Program-made: the position numbers and the translations under genes | Origin: Chitinophagaceae bacterium | GTDB taxonomy: Bacteria; Bacteroidota; Bacteroidia; Chitinophagales; Chitinophagaceae | NCBI GenBank assembly: GCA_947461495.1 | Contig: CANHLV010000072.1 | Location: forward strand, 1-7,794 | Reading direction: 5' to 3' | Length of the DNA stretch: 7,794 bases | Part shown: positions 1-6,247 of the stretch, piece by piece | How the letters are laid out: each line of letters opens with the position of its first letter | How positions within the stretch are numbered: the stretch's first letter is position 1 | Notes under the pieces: generated by a model | Told to the model about the DNA's origin: nothing | What the model saw: the letters and a program-made list of their open reading frames with translations, nothing else | Database searches by the model: none

Positions 1-1
1 A

Positions 2-2764
2 CCTGAGCCCACTGCTTTCTTTACTTCTACAGGTACTAGAAATTCTTGTATGGCTCCATTGACTATCAACTTTTTGGATTCTAGCTCAAATGCTAGTGAA
101 TACCTATGGAATTTTGGGGATGGCAATACGTCTACATCTCAAAATCCAACAAATACCTACTTGAGTACGGGTAATTTTACGGTAACATTAACCACAACTG
201 CTGCAAATGGTTGTACGAAAACAAGTTCTTTAAATAATTATGTAGTCATCAGGCCGCCTATAGTTACAATAGATCAAATGCCAAGAAGCGGATGCGCCCC
301 ATTGGAATGTACTTTTCATCATAGCATAACCGGAACTGATTCAGTGGCAAGCTACTTATGGAATTTTGGAGATAGTACTACATCAATATTAGCTAGCCCC
401 ACACATGTTTTTGATTCAGGAGCTTATACAATTACTTTAATAGTTACTACAACTACCGGTTGCATGGACACGGTAACTTATATTGATGGAATCAAAGCAG
501 GTGTTGCTCCCAATGGAGATTTTTCAGGTACACCAAGGAATGTATGCCCTGAGACACCGGTTGTATTTACAGACCAAACATCGCCGAGCAATGGGGTTAC
601 GCAATGGCTCTGGGAATTCGGTGATGGAGGCATTTCAACTACTCAAAATCCTGAATATACTTATTCGGATACCGGCTATTTTGATGTACAGTTAATCACA
701 TTTAATAACGGTTGTGCAGACACTACAATAATTGAAGACTATATACATGTGTTGCCTCCAATTGCAAAATTTAAAATAATATCAGATTGCATTAACAGAT
801 CAAGAAGAACATTTGCAGATAGTTCTATAGGAGCAGACACATGGTTATGGAATTTTGGAGATGGTAACACATCTACTCAACAAAATCCAGTACATGATTA
901 TGACAGTTCAGGGATTTATACAATTACACTAACAGTACACAATAGTATTACCGGTTGTGACAATACCATATCATTAACAACCAATATCATTAATGAAATA
1001 CCCAACATTAGTGCAACTGACACCGTGATTTGCAGAGGGGAATCTACAACCTTTTCTGCAGGGGTTAATAACAGCTTCTTTCAAACTATCAAATGGAGTT
1101 TTGGCGATGGCACTTTTAGTCCAAATAGTTCTCCTTCTAGTTGTTCACCGATAACCAAAAATTACAACATTCCAGGTTTGTATACTGTCAAGTTGTTTAC
1201 CCTAGATAAAAATGGTTGTAAGGACACAACAATCAAATTAAACTATATTTTGGTTAATGGTCCTATTGCCAAATTCAATGCAATTTCAAGTACCAATATT
1301 TGTTCCGGTGCGAATATTTGCTTTAGAGATAGTTCCATATCCGATGGCAGAAACGGTTTAGCATACTGGATTTGGAATTTTGGTGATGGCAGAATAGATA
1401 CTACTTATTCGAGAAGCATTTGTCATACTTATCTCTCCGGAGGAACATTTAATGTTAAAATCCGGGTGTATGATAGCAGCGGTTGCTTCAATTCATTCAC
1501 AAGACCAAGTATGGTTACGGTTTATCATCCAACTGCATCATTTTATACGTTGGATACGGTTGGTTGTCCAAACAGAAATATAACATTTAACAACAGTTCA
1601 ATAGGATCAGGATTAACTTATGACTGGAATTTTGGAGATGGAAGTGTTCATTCAACCAATGCAAATCCAATACATTTATACAGATCTGCTGGTTTGTATA
1701 CTGTGAAACTCATAGTATTTGACGATCATGGTTGTTCAGATACTGTCATAAGACAAAATTATGTTTCTATTGTAATGCCACGTGCTGATTTCACTATAAG
1801 CGATACGGTGTCAACATGCCCTCCTTTAGTTGTGAATTTTTCTAACACAAGTACAAATTACAATACTTATGTCTGGAATTTCGGGGCAGGTGCATCTTCA
1901 AATTTAGCGAACCCATCAACAACTTATACGGTTGCAGGAAACTACAATGCCTCACTTTCTGTTACAGGACCAGGGGGATGCGTTTCAGTAAAATCTGTAA
2001 ACATTAGAGTGGGTGGACCAAGAGGTTCATTTACCTATGGAGGATTAAGTGGATGTGCGCCTTATAATATAAATCTAAATGCAGTAACTTTCGGCGCTTC
2101 AAATTTTGTATGGGATTACAGTGATGGTAATATAATAAGTTCAAATCAACAAAATCAAACTCATACCTATGACCTTGCAGGCGCGTATGTACCTAGACTT
2201 ATATTAAGCGATAGCATGGGTTGTGTAATTCCAATTATAGGAAGAGATACTGTAAGGATTTATGATATCAGAACCGGATTCAATTTTAATGCAACTCCGC
2301 TTTGTAATAATGGCAGTGTTAATTTCAATAATACTACAATTGTTGAAGATGTATTAAGCAGTTTAATCTGGAGTTTTGGAGATGGTAGTTCAAGCAATGA
2401 TGCCAATCCTACACATTATTATAATCAAACAGGATCATATACTCCAATGTTAATAGCGACTACATTACATGGCTGTAAAGACACAACCATAAGCACTATA
2501 CCTGTAAAAGTTGTCGCCACACCACAAGGCATTATTAATCAAACAGCCAACGGGTGTGTAAATCTGAATGTAAGATTCAATGGGCTGCTTTCAAATCCAG
2601 ATACTTCAGCAATTTCATGGAACTGGGATTTTGGTAATGGCAACACGTCTGGTTTAATGTCACCACAAACACAACTTTATAATACACCCGGCACCTACCC
2701 TATTCAATTATTAATCACTAACAGTTCGGGTTGTAAAGACACGGTGCTTTCAAATGTAGAAGCT
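2..2764 (+). repeat. Array of eleven tandem PKD-domain coding repeats
   Basis: About 250 bases (80-90 codons) recur eleven times. Each unit encodes the pattern C-x-PL near the start, W-x-FGDG in the middle, then NP-x-H-x-Y, G-x-Y-T-V/I and a closing GC-x-DT. Units 1, 2, 4 and 7 share near-identical DNA around TGGAATTTTGG, but the rest of each unit has diverged, so this is old duplication rather than a recent expansion. Unit 8 has FGAG, unit 9 has YSDG and unit 11 has FGNG in place of FGDG. Unit 6 carries four cysteines instead of two. Unit 1 is cut by the window edge at its start. Confidence 0.9.
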
Positions 2765-3763
2765 TATGCAATACCTGATATTGATGCAGGCATTGACACT
2801 ATGATTTGCAAAGGAAGAGGTACTACATTACAAGCTACAGGGGCAAACACATACAGTTGGTATCCTGCGACCGGACTAAGTTGTACGAATTGTGCTAGTC
2901 CAATTGCGAACCCTGCAAACCCGATTCAGTATGTTGTAACCGGCACATCAATTCATGGTTGTGTAAAAAGCGATTCAGTAAAAGTAACTGTAAAATATCC
3001 TTTTAACATGTCTGTTAGTCCTAACGATACAATATGTGTGGGCAGTTCAGTTAAGCTAACCGCAAGTGGAGCCAGCACTTATGAATGGATCCCGGCTACA
3101 GGGCTAAATAATTCAACAACGGCTGCTCCTTTGGCTACACCTTTAACCACAACTACCTATCAAGTAATAGGTACTGATGAAAGAAATTGTTTCAAAGACA
3201 CCGCATATATCCCTGTGATAGTATACAATTACCCAACAGTAGAAGCAGGTGCAGACAGAGTTGTCAATGTTGGACAATCAATAGACCTAATTCCTCAGAT
3301 ATCCAATGATGTAATTGATGCAAGATGGTCTCCAACGGGTGCAATTTTCAGGGATATTTTTCCGGGTATAACAGTCAAACCCATCACTACAACTACATAT
3401 ACGGTTGTTGTAAAAAACAAAGGTGGATGTGCTTCTTCAGATCAGCTTACCGTAAATGTATTGTGTAACGGTGCAAACATGTTTATTCCTAATACTTTTT
3501 CACCTAATGGAGATGGCATGAACGACCTTTTCTATCCAAGAGGAAGCGGCATTTTTACTATTAAAAACATAAAAATATTTTCACGTTGGGGAGAAATCAT
3601 TTTCGAGAAAGAAAATTTCAATCCAAACGATGCCAGCAAGGCCTGGGATGGAACATACAAGGGGAAAAAACTAAACCCAGATGTATATGTATACATGGTG
3701 GAAGTAGTTTGTGATAATAATGAAAAATTATTGTTTAAAGGCAATGTGGCCATCATAAAATAA
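2..3763 (+). CDS. Giant PKD-repeat surface protein with type B (gliding-motility, CHU_C) T9SS sorting domain, 5' partial
   Basis: This is a secreted, probably surface-anchored adhesin-like protein; at least 1,253 residues are visible. The frame is open to the left window edge, and the first ATG (50) sits inside a PKD domain directly after its conserved Cys, so it is not the start. The signal peptide must lie upstream. Visible order: eleven PKD domains (W-x-FGDG cores at about 107, 359, 611, 848, 1094, 1373, 1625, 1874, 2111, 2369 and 2624), three Ig-like repeats (2774-3467), then a C-terminal domain from about 3476 containing IPNTFSPNGDGMNDLF, FSRWGE and AWDGTYKGK. That last domain is the CHU_C/type B T9SS sorting signal, as on Flavobacterium SprB. 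Most PKD units have one Cys near the start and a GC near the end, suggesting one disulfide per unit. The PorP/SprF gene downstream fits a secretion partner. The ligand is unknown. Family assignment is secure; adhesion is inference. Confidence 0.93.
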   Translation, partial: PEPTAFFTSTGTRNSCMAPLTINFLDSSSNASEYLWNFGDGNTSTSQNPTNTYLSTGNFTVTLTTTAANGCTKTSSLNNYVVIRPPIVTIDQMPRSGCAPLECTFHHSITGTDSVASYLWNFGDSTTSILASPTHVFDSGAYTITLIVTTTTGCMDTVTYIDGIKAGVAPNGDFSGTPRNVCPETPVVFTDQTSPSNGVTQWLWEFGDGGISTTQNPEYTYSDTGYFDVQLITFNNGCADTTIIEDYIHVLPPIAKFKIISDCINRSRRTFADSSIGADTWLWNFGDGNTSTQQNPVHDYDSSGIYTITLTVHNSITGCDNTISLTTNIINEIPNISATDTVICRGESTTFSAGVNNSFFQTIKWSFGDGTFSPNSSPSSCSPITKNYNIPGLYTVKLFTLDKNGCKDTTIKLNYILVNGPIAKFNAISSTNICSGANICFRDSSISDGRNGLAYWIWNFGDGRIDTTYSRSICHTYLSGGTFNVKIRVYDSSGCFNSFTRPSMVTVYHPTASFYTLDTVGCPNRNITFNNSSIGSGLTYDWNFGDGSVHSTNANPIHLYRSAGLYTVKLIVFDDHGCSDTVIRQNYVSIVMPRADFTISDTVSTCPPLVVNFSNTSTNYNTYVWNFGAGASSNLANPSTTYTVAGNYNASLSVTGPGGCVSVKSVNIRVGGPRGSFTYGGLSGCAPYNINLNAVTFGASNFVWDYSDGNIISSNQQNQTHTYDLAGAYVPRLILSDSMGCVIPIIGRDTVRIYDIRTGFNFNATPLCNNGSVNFNNTTIVEDVLSSLIWSFGDGSSSNDANPTHYYNQTGSYTPMLIATTLHGCKDTTISTIPVKVVATPQGIINQTANGCVNLNVRFNGLLSNPDTSAISWNWDFGNGNTSGLMSPQTQLYNTPGTYPIQLLITNSSGCKDTVLSNVEAYAIPDIDAGIDTMICKGRGTTLQATGANTYSWYPATGLSCTNCASPIANPANPIQYVVTGTSIHGCVKSDSVKVTVKYPFNMSVSPNDTICVGSSVKLTASGASTYEWIPATGLNNSTTAAPLATPLTTTTYQVIGTDERNCFKDTAYIPVIVYNYPTVEAGADRVVNVGQSIDLIPQISNDVIDARWSPTGAIFRDIFPGITVKPITTTTYTVVVKNKGGCASSDQLTVNVLCNGANMFIPNTFSPNGDGMNDLFYPRGSGIFTIKNIKIFSRWGEIIFEKENFNPNDASKAWDGTYKGKKLNPDVYVYMVEVVCDNNEKLLFKGNVAIIK
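2774..3467 (+). repeat. Three Ig-like coding repeats between the PKD array and the sorting domain
   Basis: Three units of about 75-80 codons follow the PKD array, beginning near 2774, 3002 and 3233. Units 1 and 2 share DT-x-IC, then a Gly-Ala-Ser/Asn-Thr-Tyr stretch leading into W-x-PATGL, then A-x-P with T-Y-x-V-x-GT and a closing Cys. Unit 3 is more diverged: it has W-SPTG and TTTTYTVVVKNKGGC but lacks the first Cys. This repeat type is common just before T9SS sorting domains in Bacteroidota surface proteins and probably acts as a stalk. The role is inferred; the repetition is seen directly. Confidence 0.75.
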
Positions 3764-3975
3764 TATTCAATACTTAATAAATAAAAATGAAATGATTTTT
3801 TCTTCTTTTTAAAATAAAGTGGTTTACTAAAAAAAATGTAATAAAAGAAGTTGATTTTCGTTTAATATTAACCGTAACCTAAAAATATCCTATTCATGAT
3901 AAACGCTAAATATTTCAATTCATAAAAATGACAGAATATATAGCGAGAACATGTAAAAAAACTAAAACAAAAACC

Positions 3976-5004
3976 ATGCAACCAAAAACATTTTACTTAC
4001 TTATTTCCTTTGCTTTGATAGGGATTTTACAAACTGGTGCGCAGGATATTCATTTTTCTCAAATATTTGAAACACCATTATTACGAAATCCTTCTTTAAC
4101 AGGGATTTTTACTGGAGATGTAAGAATGCAATCTGTATACCGCACACAATGGAATGCTGTAACAGTTCCTTATCAAACAACATCTTTAAGTGGTGAAGTT
4201 AAAAAGCATGTGGGCAATGGCGATGATTTTATCTCTTATGGCGGACAAATACTTTATGATAAAGCAGGTTCCATTGCTTTAACCAGTACGCATATTTTAC
4301 CGGCATTGAATTATAATAAATCATTAAGCACAGAGAGGAATTTATATCTATCATTAGGATTTATGGGAGGATTGGTGCAGCGTAAATTTGACAGAAGTAA
4401 AATGACTACAAATAACCAGTATGATGGGACTATGTATAATGGTGGATTGGCAGATGGAGAAACATTAGCATCTTCTTCTTATGCATATCTTGATGGTAGT
4501 GTGGGTATGAGTTTAAACGGGCAAATTGGAACAGACGACAATAATAATTTTTTTGCAGGCCTTGCTTATCATCATTTCAACCAATCAAAAAGAATTTCTT
4601 TCTACAACTCAAGAGCTGAAGAAATGACTCCCAAATGGGTAGCATCAGGTGGCTTAAGATTCAGCATGACCAATTCGTCATTTTTTACTTTGCAATCAGA
4701 TTATACAGTGCAGGGTACATACAGAGAAATCATGGCAGGTGCCTTATATTCATGGAAACTTGATGCAGATGATGAAGATAAATATGTACTGCATGCAGGT
4801 GCCTATTTAAGATGGAAAGATGCTATCATTCCTGTAGCCAAATTAGAATTTAGACCATTCGCTGTTGCAATAAGTTATGACGCCAATGTTTCACAACTAA
4901 AGCAAAGCAGCAATGGAAGAGGTGGATTTGAAATGTCATTAACCTATCAGAAAATGAAAAAAAATAACAGCAGTTTAGACGCAATCAGATGTCCGAAATT
5001 TTAA
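3976..5004 (+). CDS. PorP/SprF-family type IX secretion outer-membrane protein
   Basis: A 342-residue outer-membrane protein of the PorP/SprF family. In Flavobacterium johnsoniae, SprF is needed for secretion or surface attachment of the type B cargo SprB. The mature N-terminus shows the family signature: QDIHFSQ, then PLLRNPSLTG, FTGDVR and YRTQWNAV. Alternating beta-type segments follow, and the protein ends RCPKF with a terminal Phe, as is usual for beta-barrels. The start at 3976 is chosen because the next residues form a clean signal peptide (MQPKTF, hydrophobic stretch 6-18, likely cleavage after TGA at 22). An earlier in-frame ATG at 3928 would add 16 residues rich in Lys and Thr and is less likely. 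The 212-base gap after the adhesin gene is AT-rich, and I see no convincing promoter or terminator in it, so co-transcription is possible but unproven. It may serve mainly the adjacent adhesin rather than be the core PorP. Confidence 0.92.
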   Translation: MQPKTFYLLISFALIGILQTGAQDIHFSQIFETPLLRNPSLTGIFTGDVRMQSVYRTQWNAVTVPYQTTSLSGEVKKHVGNGDDFISYGGQILYDKAGSIALTSTHILPALNYNKSLSTERNLYLSLGFMGGLVQRKFDRSKMTTNNQYDGTMYNGGLADGETLASSSYAYLDGSVGMSLNGQIGTDDNNNFFAGLAYHHFNQSKRISFYNSRAEEMTPKWVASGGLRFSMTNSSFFTLQSDYTVQGTYREIMAGALYSWKLDADDEDKYVLHAGAYLRWKDAIIPVAKLEFRPFAVAISYDANVSQLKQSSNGRGGFEMSLTYQKMKKNNSSLDAIRCPKF

Positions 5005-5010
5005 AAAAAT

Positions 5011-5071
5011 ACAATCCTAAAAACTATTTGTTCCTGTAAAAACAACTTAAGATTTTGTTTTTATGGATTGT
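5011..5071 (+). promoter_or_regulatory. Alternative stem-loops just after the PorP/SprF stop codon
   Basis: Two folds compete for the same 3' arm. Fold A pairs ACAATCCTAAAAAC (5011-5024) with 5057-5071 over 14 base pairs with a single bulged T at 5064. Fold B pairs TAAAAACAA (5037-5045) with TTGTTTTTA (5055-5063), leaving a 9-base loop. TAAAAAC occurs twice (5018-5024 and 5037-5043), which is why either copy can take the arm. The region lies 7 bases after the stop codon. It could be a 3'-end stabilising or terminating structure. The pairing is seen directly; the function is inference. Confidence 0.4.
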
Positions 5072-5082
5072 TTGGATAACAG

Positions 5083-5104
5083 AGGCCTCGAAAATTCGAG
5101 GCCT
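5083..5104 (+). terminator. Perfect GC-containing hairpin, probable transcription terminator of the PorP/SprF gene
   Basis: AGGCCTCGAA (5083-5092) is the exact reverse complement of TTCGAGGCCT (5095-5104). In practice this makes a 9 bp stem with a 4-base AAAT loop. It is the most GC-rich element in an otherwise AT-rich gap of 187 bases between the PorP/SprF and peroxiredoxin genes. The downstream tail TCCTGTTT is a poor U-tract, so this is not a textbook intrinsic terminator, but position and stability favour transcript-end formation. Confidence 0.6.
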
Positions 5105-5122
5105 TCCTGTTTAAAAAAATGA

Positions 5123-5154
5123 TTTACATTACCAACTTTTTTGAACGAACTTTG
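5123..5154 (+). promoter_or_regulatory. Possible Bacteroidota promoter for the peroxiredoxin gene
   Basis: TTTA (5123-5126), a 20-base spacer and GAACTTTG (5147-5154) resemble the Bacteroidota form TTTG-N19-21-TAnnTTTG, with one mismatch in each box. It follows the hairpin at 5083-5104 and would give a leader of about 30 bases before the ATG at 5192. The match is weak, so this is tentative. Confidence 0.28.
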
Positions 5155-5191
5155 TTTATACTTATACCTTAAACTTTTAAAAAATCAAATT

Positions 5192-5665
5192 ATGGCTTTG
5201 CAAATTGGACAACAAGCTCCTGACTTTACTTTGTACACTACTTTTAACGACACCATCAGTCTTAGTGATTATGCTGGTAAAAAAAACGTTCTCTTATTCT
5301 TTTTTCCACTGGCTTTTACCGGAAACTGTACCAAACAATTATGTTATGCAAGAGACAACATGTCTGTTTATAATAATATTGATGCTCAGGTAATAGGAGT
5401 TTCCGTAGATTCTGTTGCAACATTAAACAAATTTGCTGCGGAGCAAGAGCTTAATTTTCCTCTTTTGAGCGATTTCAATAAAGAAGTGTCCACCACATAC
5501 AATTGTTTACATGAATCTTTTACCCACATGCACATGAGAGGCGTAAGTAAAAGATCTGCTTTTGTGATTGACAAACAAGGTGTGTTACAATATGTTGAGG
5601 TACTCGATAATCCGGGCGATCTTCCTGATTTTCAGGCAATAAATGAGGTATTAGCTCGTTTATAA
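5192..5665 (+). CDS. Peroxiredoxin (AhpC/TSA family, Bcp/PrxQ- or AhpE-like)
   Basis: A 157-residue single-domain thiol peroxidase that reduces hydrogen peroxide and organic hydroperoxides in the cytoplasm; no signal peptide is present. It opens with IGQQAPDFTL, typical of the family. The active-site loop reads FFPLAFTGNCTKQLC, giving the P-x3-T-x2-C motif: Pro39, Thr43 and the peroxidatic Cys46. Cys51, five residues on, gives the C-x4-C spacing of PrxQ/Bcp enzymes and is the likely resolving Cys. Arg121 in GVSKRSAFVID is the conserved active-site Arg. A further Cys105 lies beside a His-rich stretch (HESFTHMHM). Start choice: ATG at 5192 begins right before the conserved fold. An in-frame TTG at 5141 would add 17 non-conserved residues and would lie within the proposed promoter. 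Hairpins on both sides suggest a single-gene transcript. The enzyme class is secure; the electron donor is not known. Confidence 0.95.
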   Translation: MALQIGQQAPDFTLYTTFNDTISLSDYAGKKNVLLFFFPLAFTGNCTKQLCYARDNMSVYNNIDAQVIGVSVDSVATLNKFAAEQELNFPLLSDFNKEVSTTYNCLHESFTHMHMRGVSKRSAFVIDKQGVLQYVEVLDNPGDLPDFQAINEVLARL

Positions 5666-5674
5666 TGAGGTTTT

Positions 5675-5736
5675 AATTGAGCCGTATAATTTTTTTGAAT
5701 TTTTTTTATAAAAACAATGAATTATTCGGCTCAATT
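5675..5736 (+). terminator. Long imperfect hairpin after the peroxiredoxin gene, probable terminator
   Basis: AATTGAGCCG (5675-5684) pairs exactly with CGGCTCAATT (5727-5736). After a 1x1 T-T mismatch the stem continues with 5686-5691 (ATAATT) against 5720-5725 (AATTAT). The loop holds T-runs (5691-5696, 5700-5707) and a short A-run (5710-5714). It begins 9 bases after the stop codon. No U-tract follows the 3' arm, so the mechanism is uncertain, but it is well placed to end or protect the peroxiredoxin mRNA. Confidence 0.55.
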
Positions 5737-5775
5737 TCCTTAATTTAGTACTCTGTTAATTAAATTCCCAAAGCG

Positions 5776-6120
5776 TTGAAAAGACTTTTTTACATTATTG
5801 TTTTACTTTTCGCTCTGTCAAATGTTTCATTTGCACAAAACAGAACTGCTTTAGACCCTACCGTTCTTCCATCTAAATTCATAAAATTTTATCCTAATCC
5901 TGCTACCGCAGTAATCAATTTTGATTTTCAAAAAGGATACAATTCAAGTTATTCACTTCTTATTTTTAATTTCATGGGTAAAAAAATCTATGAATTGAAA
6001 AATACACCTTCAAGAATCAACATCAATCTTGAAGAATTTTACAGAGGCATTTATATTTATCAATTACGCAATCAAAGCGGTGCCGTGCTAGAATCCGGGA
6101 AGTTTCAAGTTGTAAAATAA
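5776..6120 (+). CDS. Minimal secreted protein: signal peptide plus type A T9SS C-terminal sorting domain
   Basis: This 114-residue protein is almost entirely targeting signals. Residues 1-20 form a signal peptide (MKRLF, hydrophobic core 5-14, cleavage likely after SFA before Gln21). Residues 21-34 are a short linker. Residues 35-114 match the type A T9SS sorting domain (Por_Secre_tail): FYPNPA at 38-43, then an IFNFMGKKIYEL strand, INLEEFYRGIYIYQL, and the final GKFQVVK. Proteins with this domain cross the outer membrane through the T9SS, where the domain is usually cleaved. Here almost no cargo would remain. The start is a TTG: an in-frame stop at 5761 and no ATG between it and the signal peptide leave TTG 5776 (or an improbable ATT) as the only choice. 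It could be a remnant of a larger protein, a secreted peptide, or a protein in which the domain itself is functional. The function is unknown. Confidence 0.88.
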   Translation: MKRLFYIIVLLFALSNVSFAQNRTALDPTVLPSKFIKFYPNPATAVINFDFQKGYNSSYSLLIFNFMGKKIYELKNTPSRININLEEFYRGIYIYQLRNQSGAVLESGKFQVVK

Positions 6121-6197
6121 TTGAAACCATAACCCACCCCTACTCTCTCTTTTTTCATTCAATTTTTTTTTGTGTCAAAATGACTGCTATTATTATA

Positions 6198-6227
6198 TTG
6201 GCAAAATGTTTGACATGCTTAGCTTTG
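6198..6227 (+). promoter_or_regulatory. Bacteroidota-type promoter for grpE-dnaJ
   Basis: TTG (6198-6200), a 19-base spacer and TAGCTTTG (6220-6227) match the Bacteroidota primary sigma-factor form TTG-N19-TAnnTTTG with an intact -7 box. The transcript would begin near 6233-6236, leaving a leader of about 12-15 bases before the ATG at 6248. This position rules out in-frame starts at 6170, 6206 and 6215, which lie upstream of or within the promoter. No CIRCE-type inverted repeat was seen near it. Confidence 0.65.
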
Positions 6228-6247
6228 CGAACAAATCAATTATAATT

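Noticed and set aside
50..52. ATG at 50 as the start of the PKD protein
   Set aside because: The frame stays open to the window edge, and the upstream codons complete the first PKD domain (PTAFFTSTG, then the conserved Cys right before this Met). The real start lies outside the window.
2..2764. PKD array as a recent DNA repeat expansion or recombination hotspot
   Set aside because: Apart from short shared cores, the units differ widely at DNA level, so they are old duplications kept by protein-level selection.
3802..3850. CTTCTTTT (3802-3809) and AAAAGAAG (3843-3850) as a terminator after the adhesin gene
   Set aside because: Eight mostly A-T pairs around a 33-base loop in very AT-rich DNA are expected by chance, and no U-tract follows the stem.
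6102..6127. GTTTCAA/TTGAAAC hairpin around the stop codon of the small T9SS protein
   Set aside because: Only 7 weak pairs with a 12-base loop, overlapping the coding end. The nearest T-runs begin more than 20 bases later, so it does not make a credible terminator.
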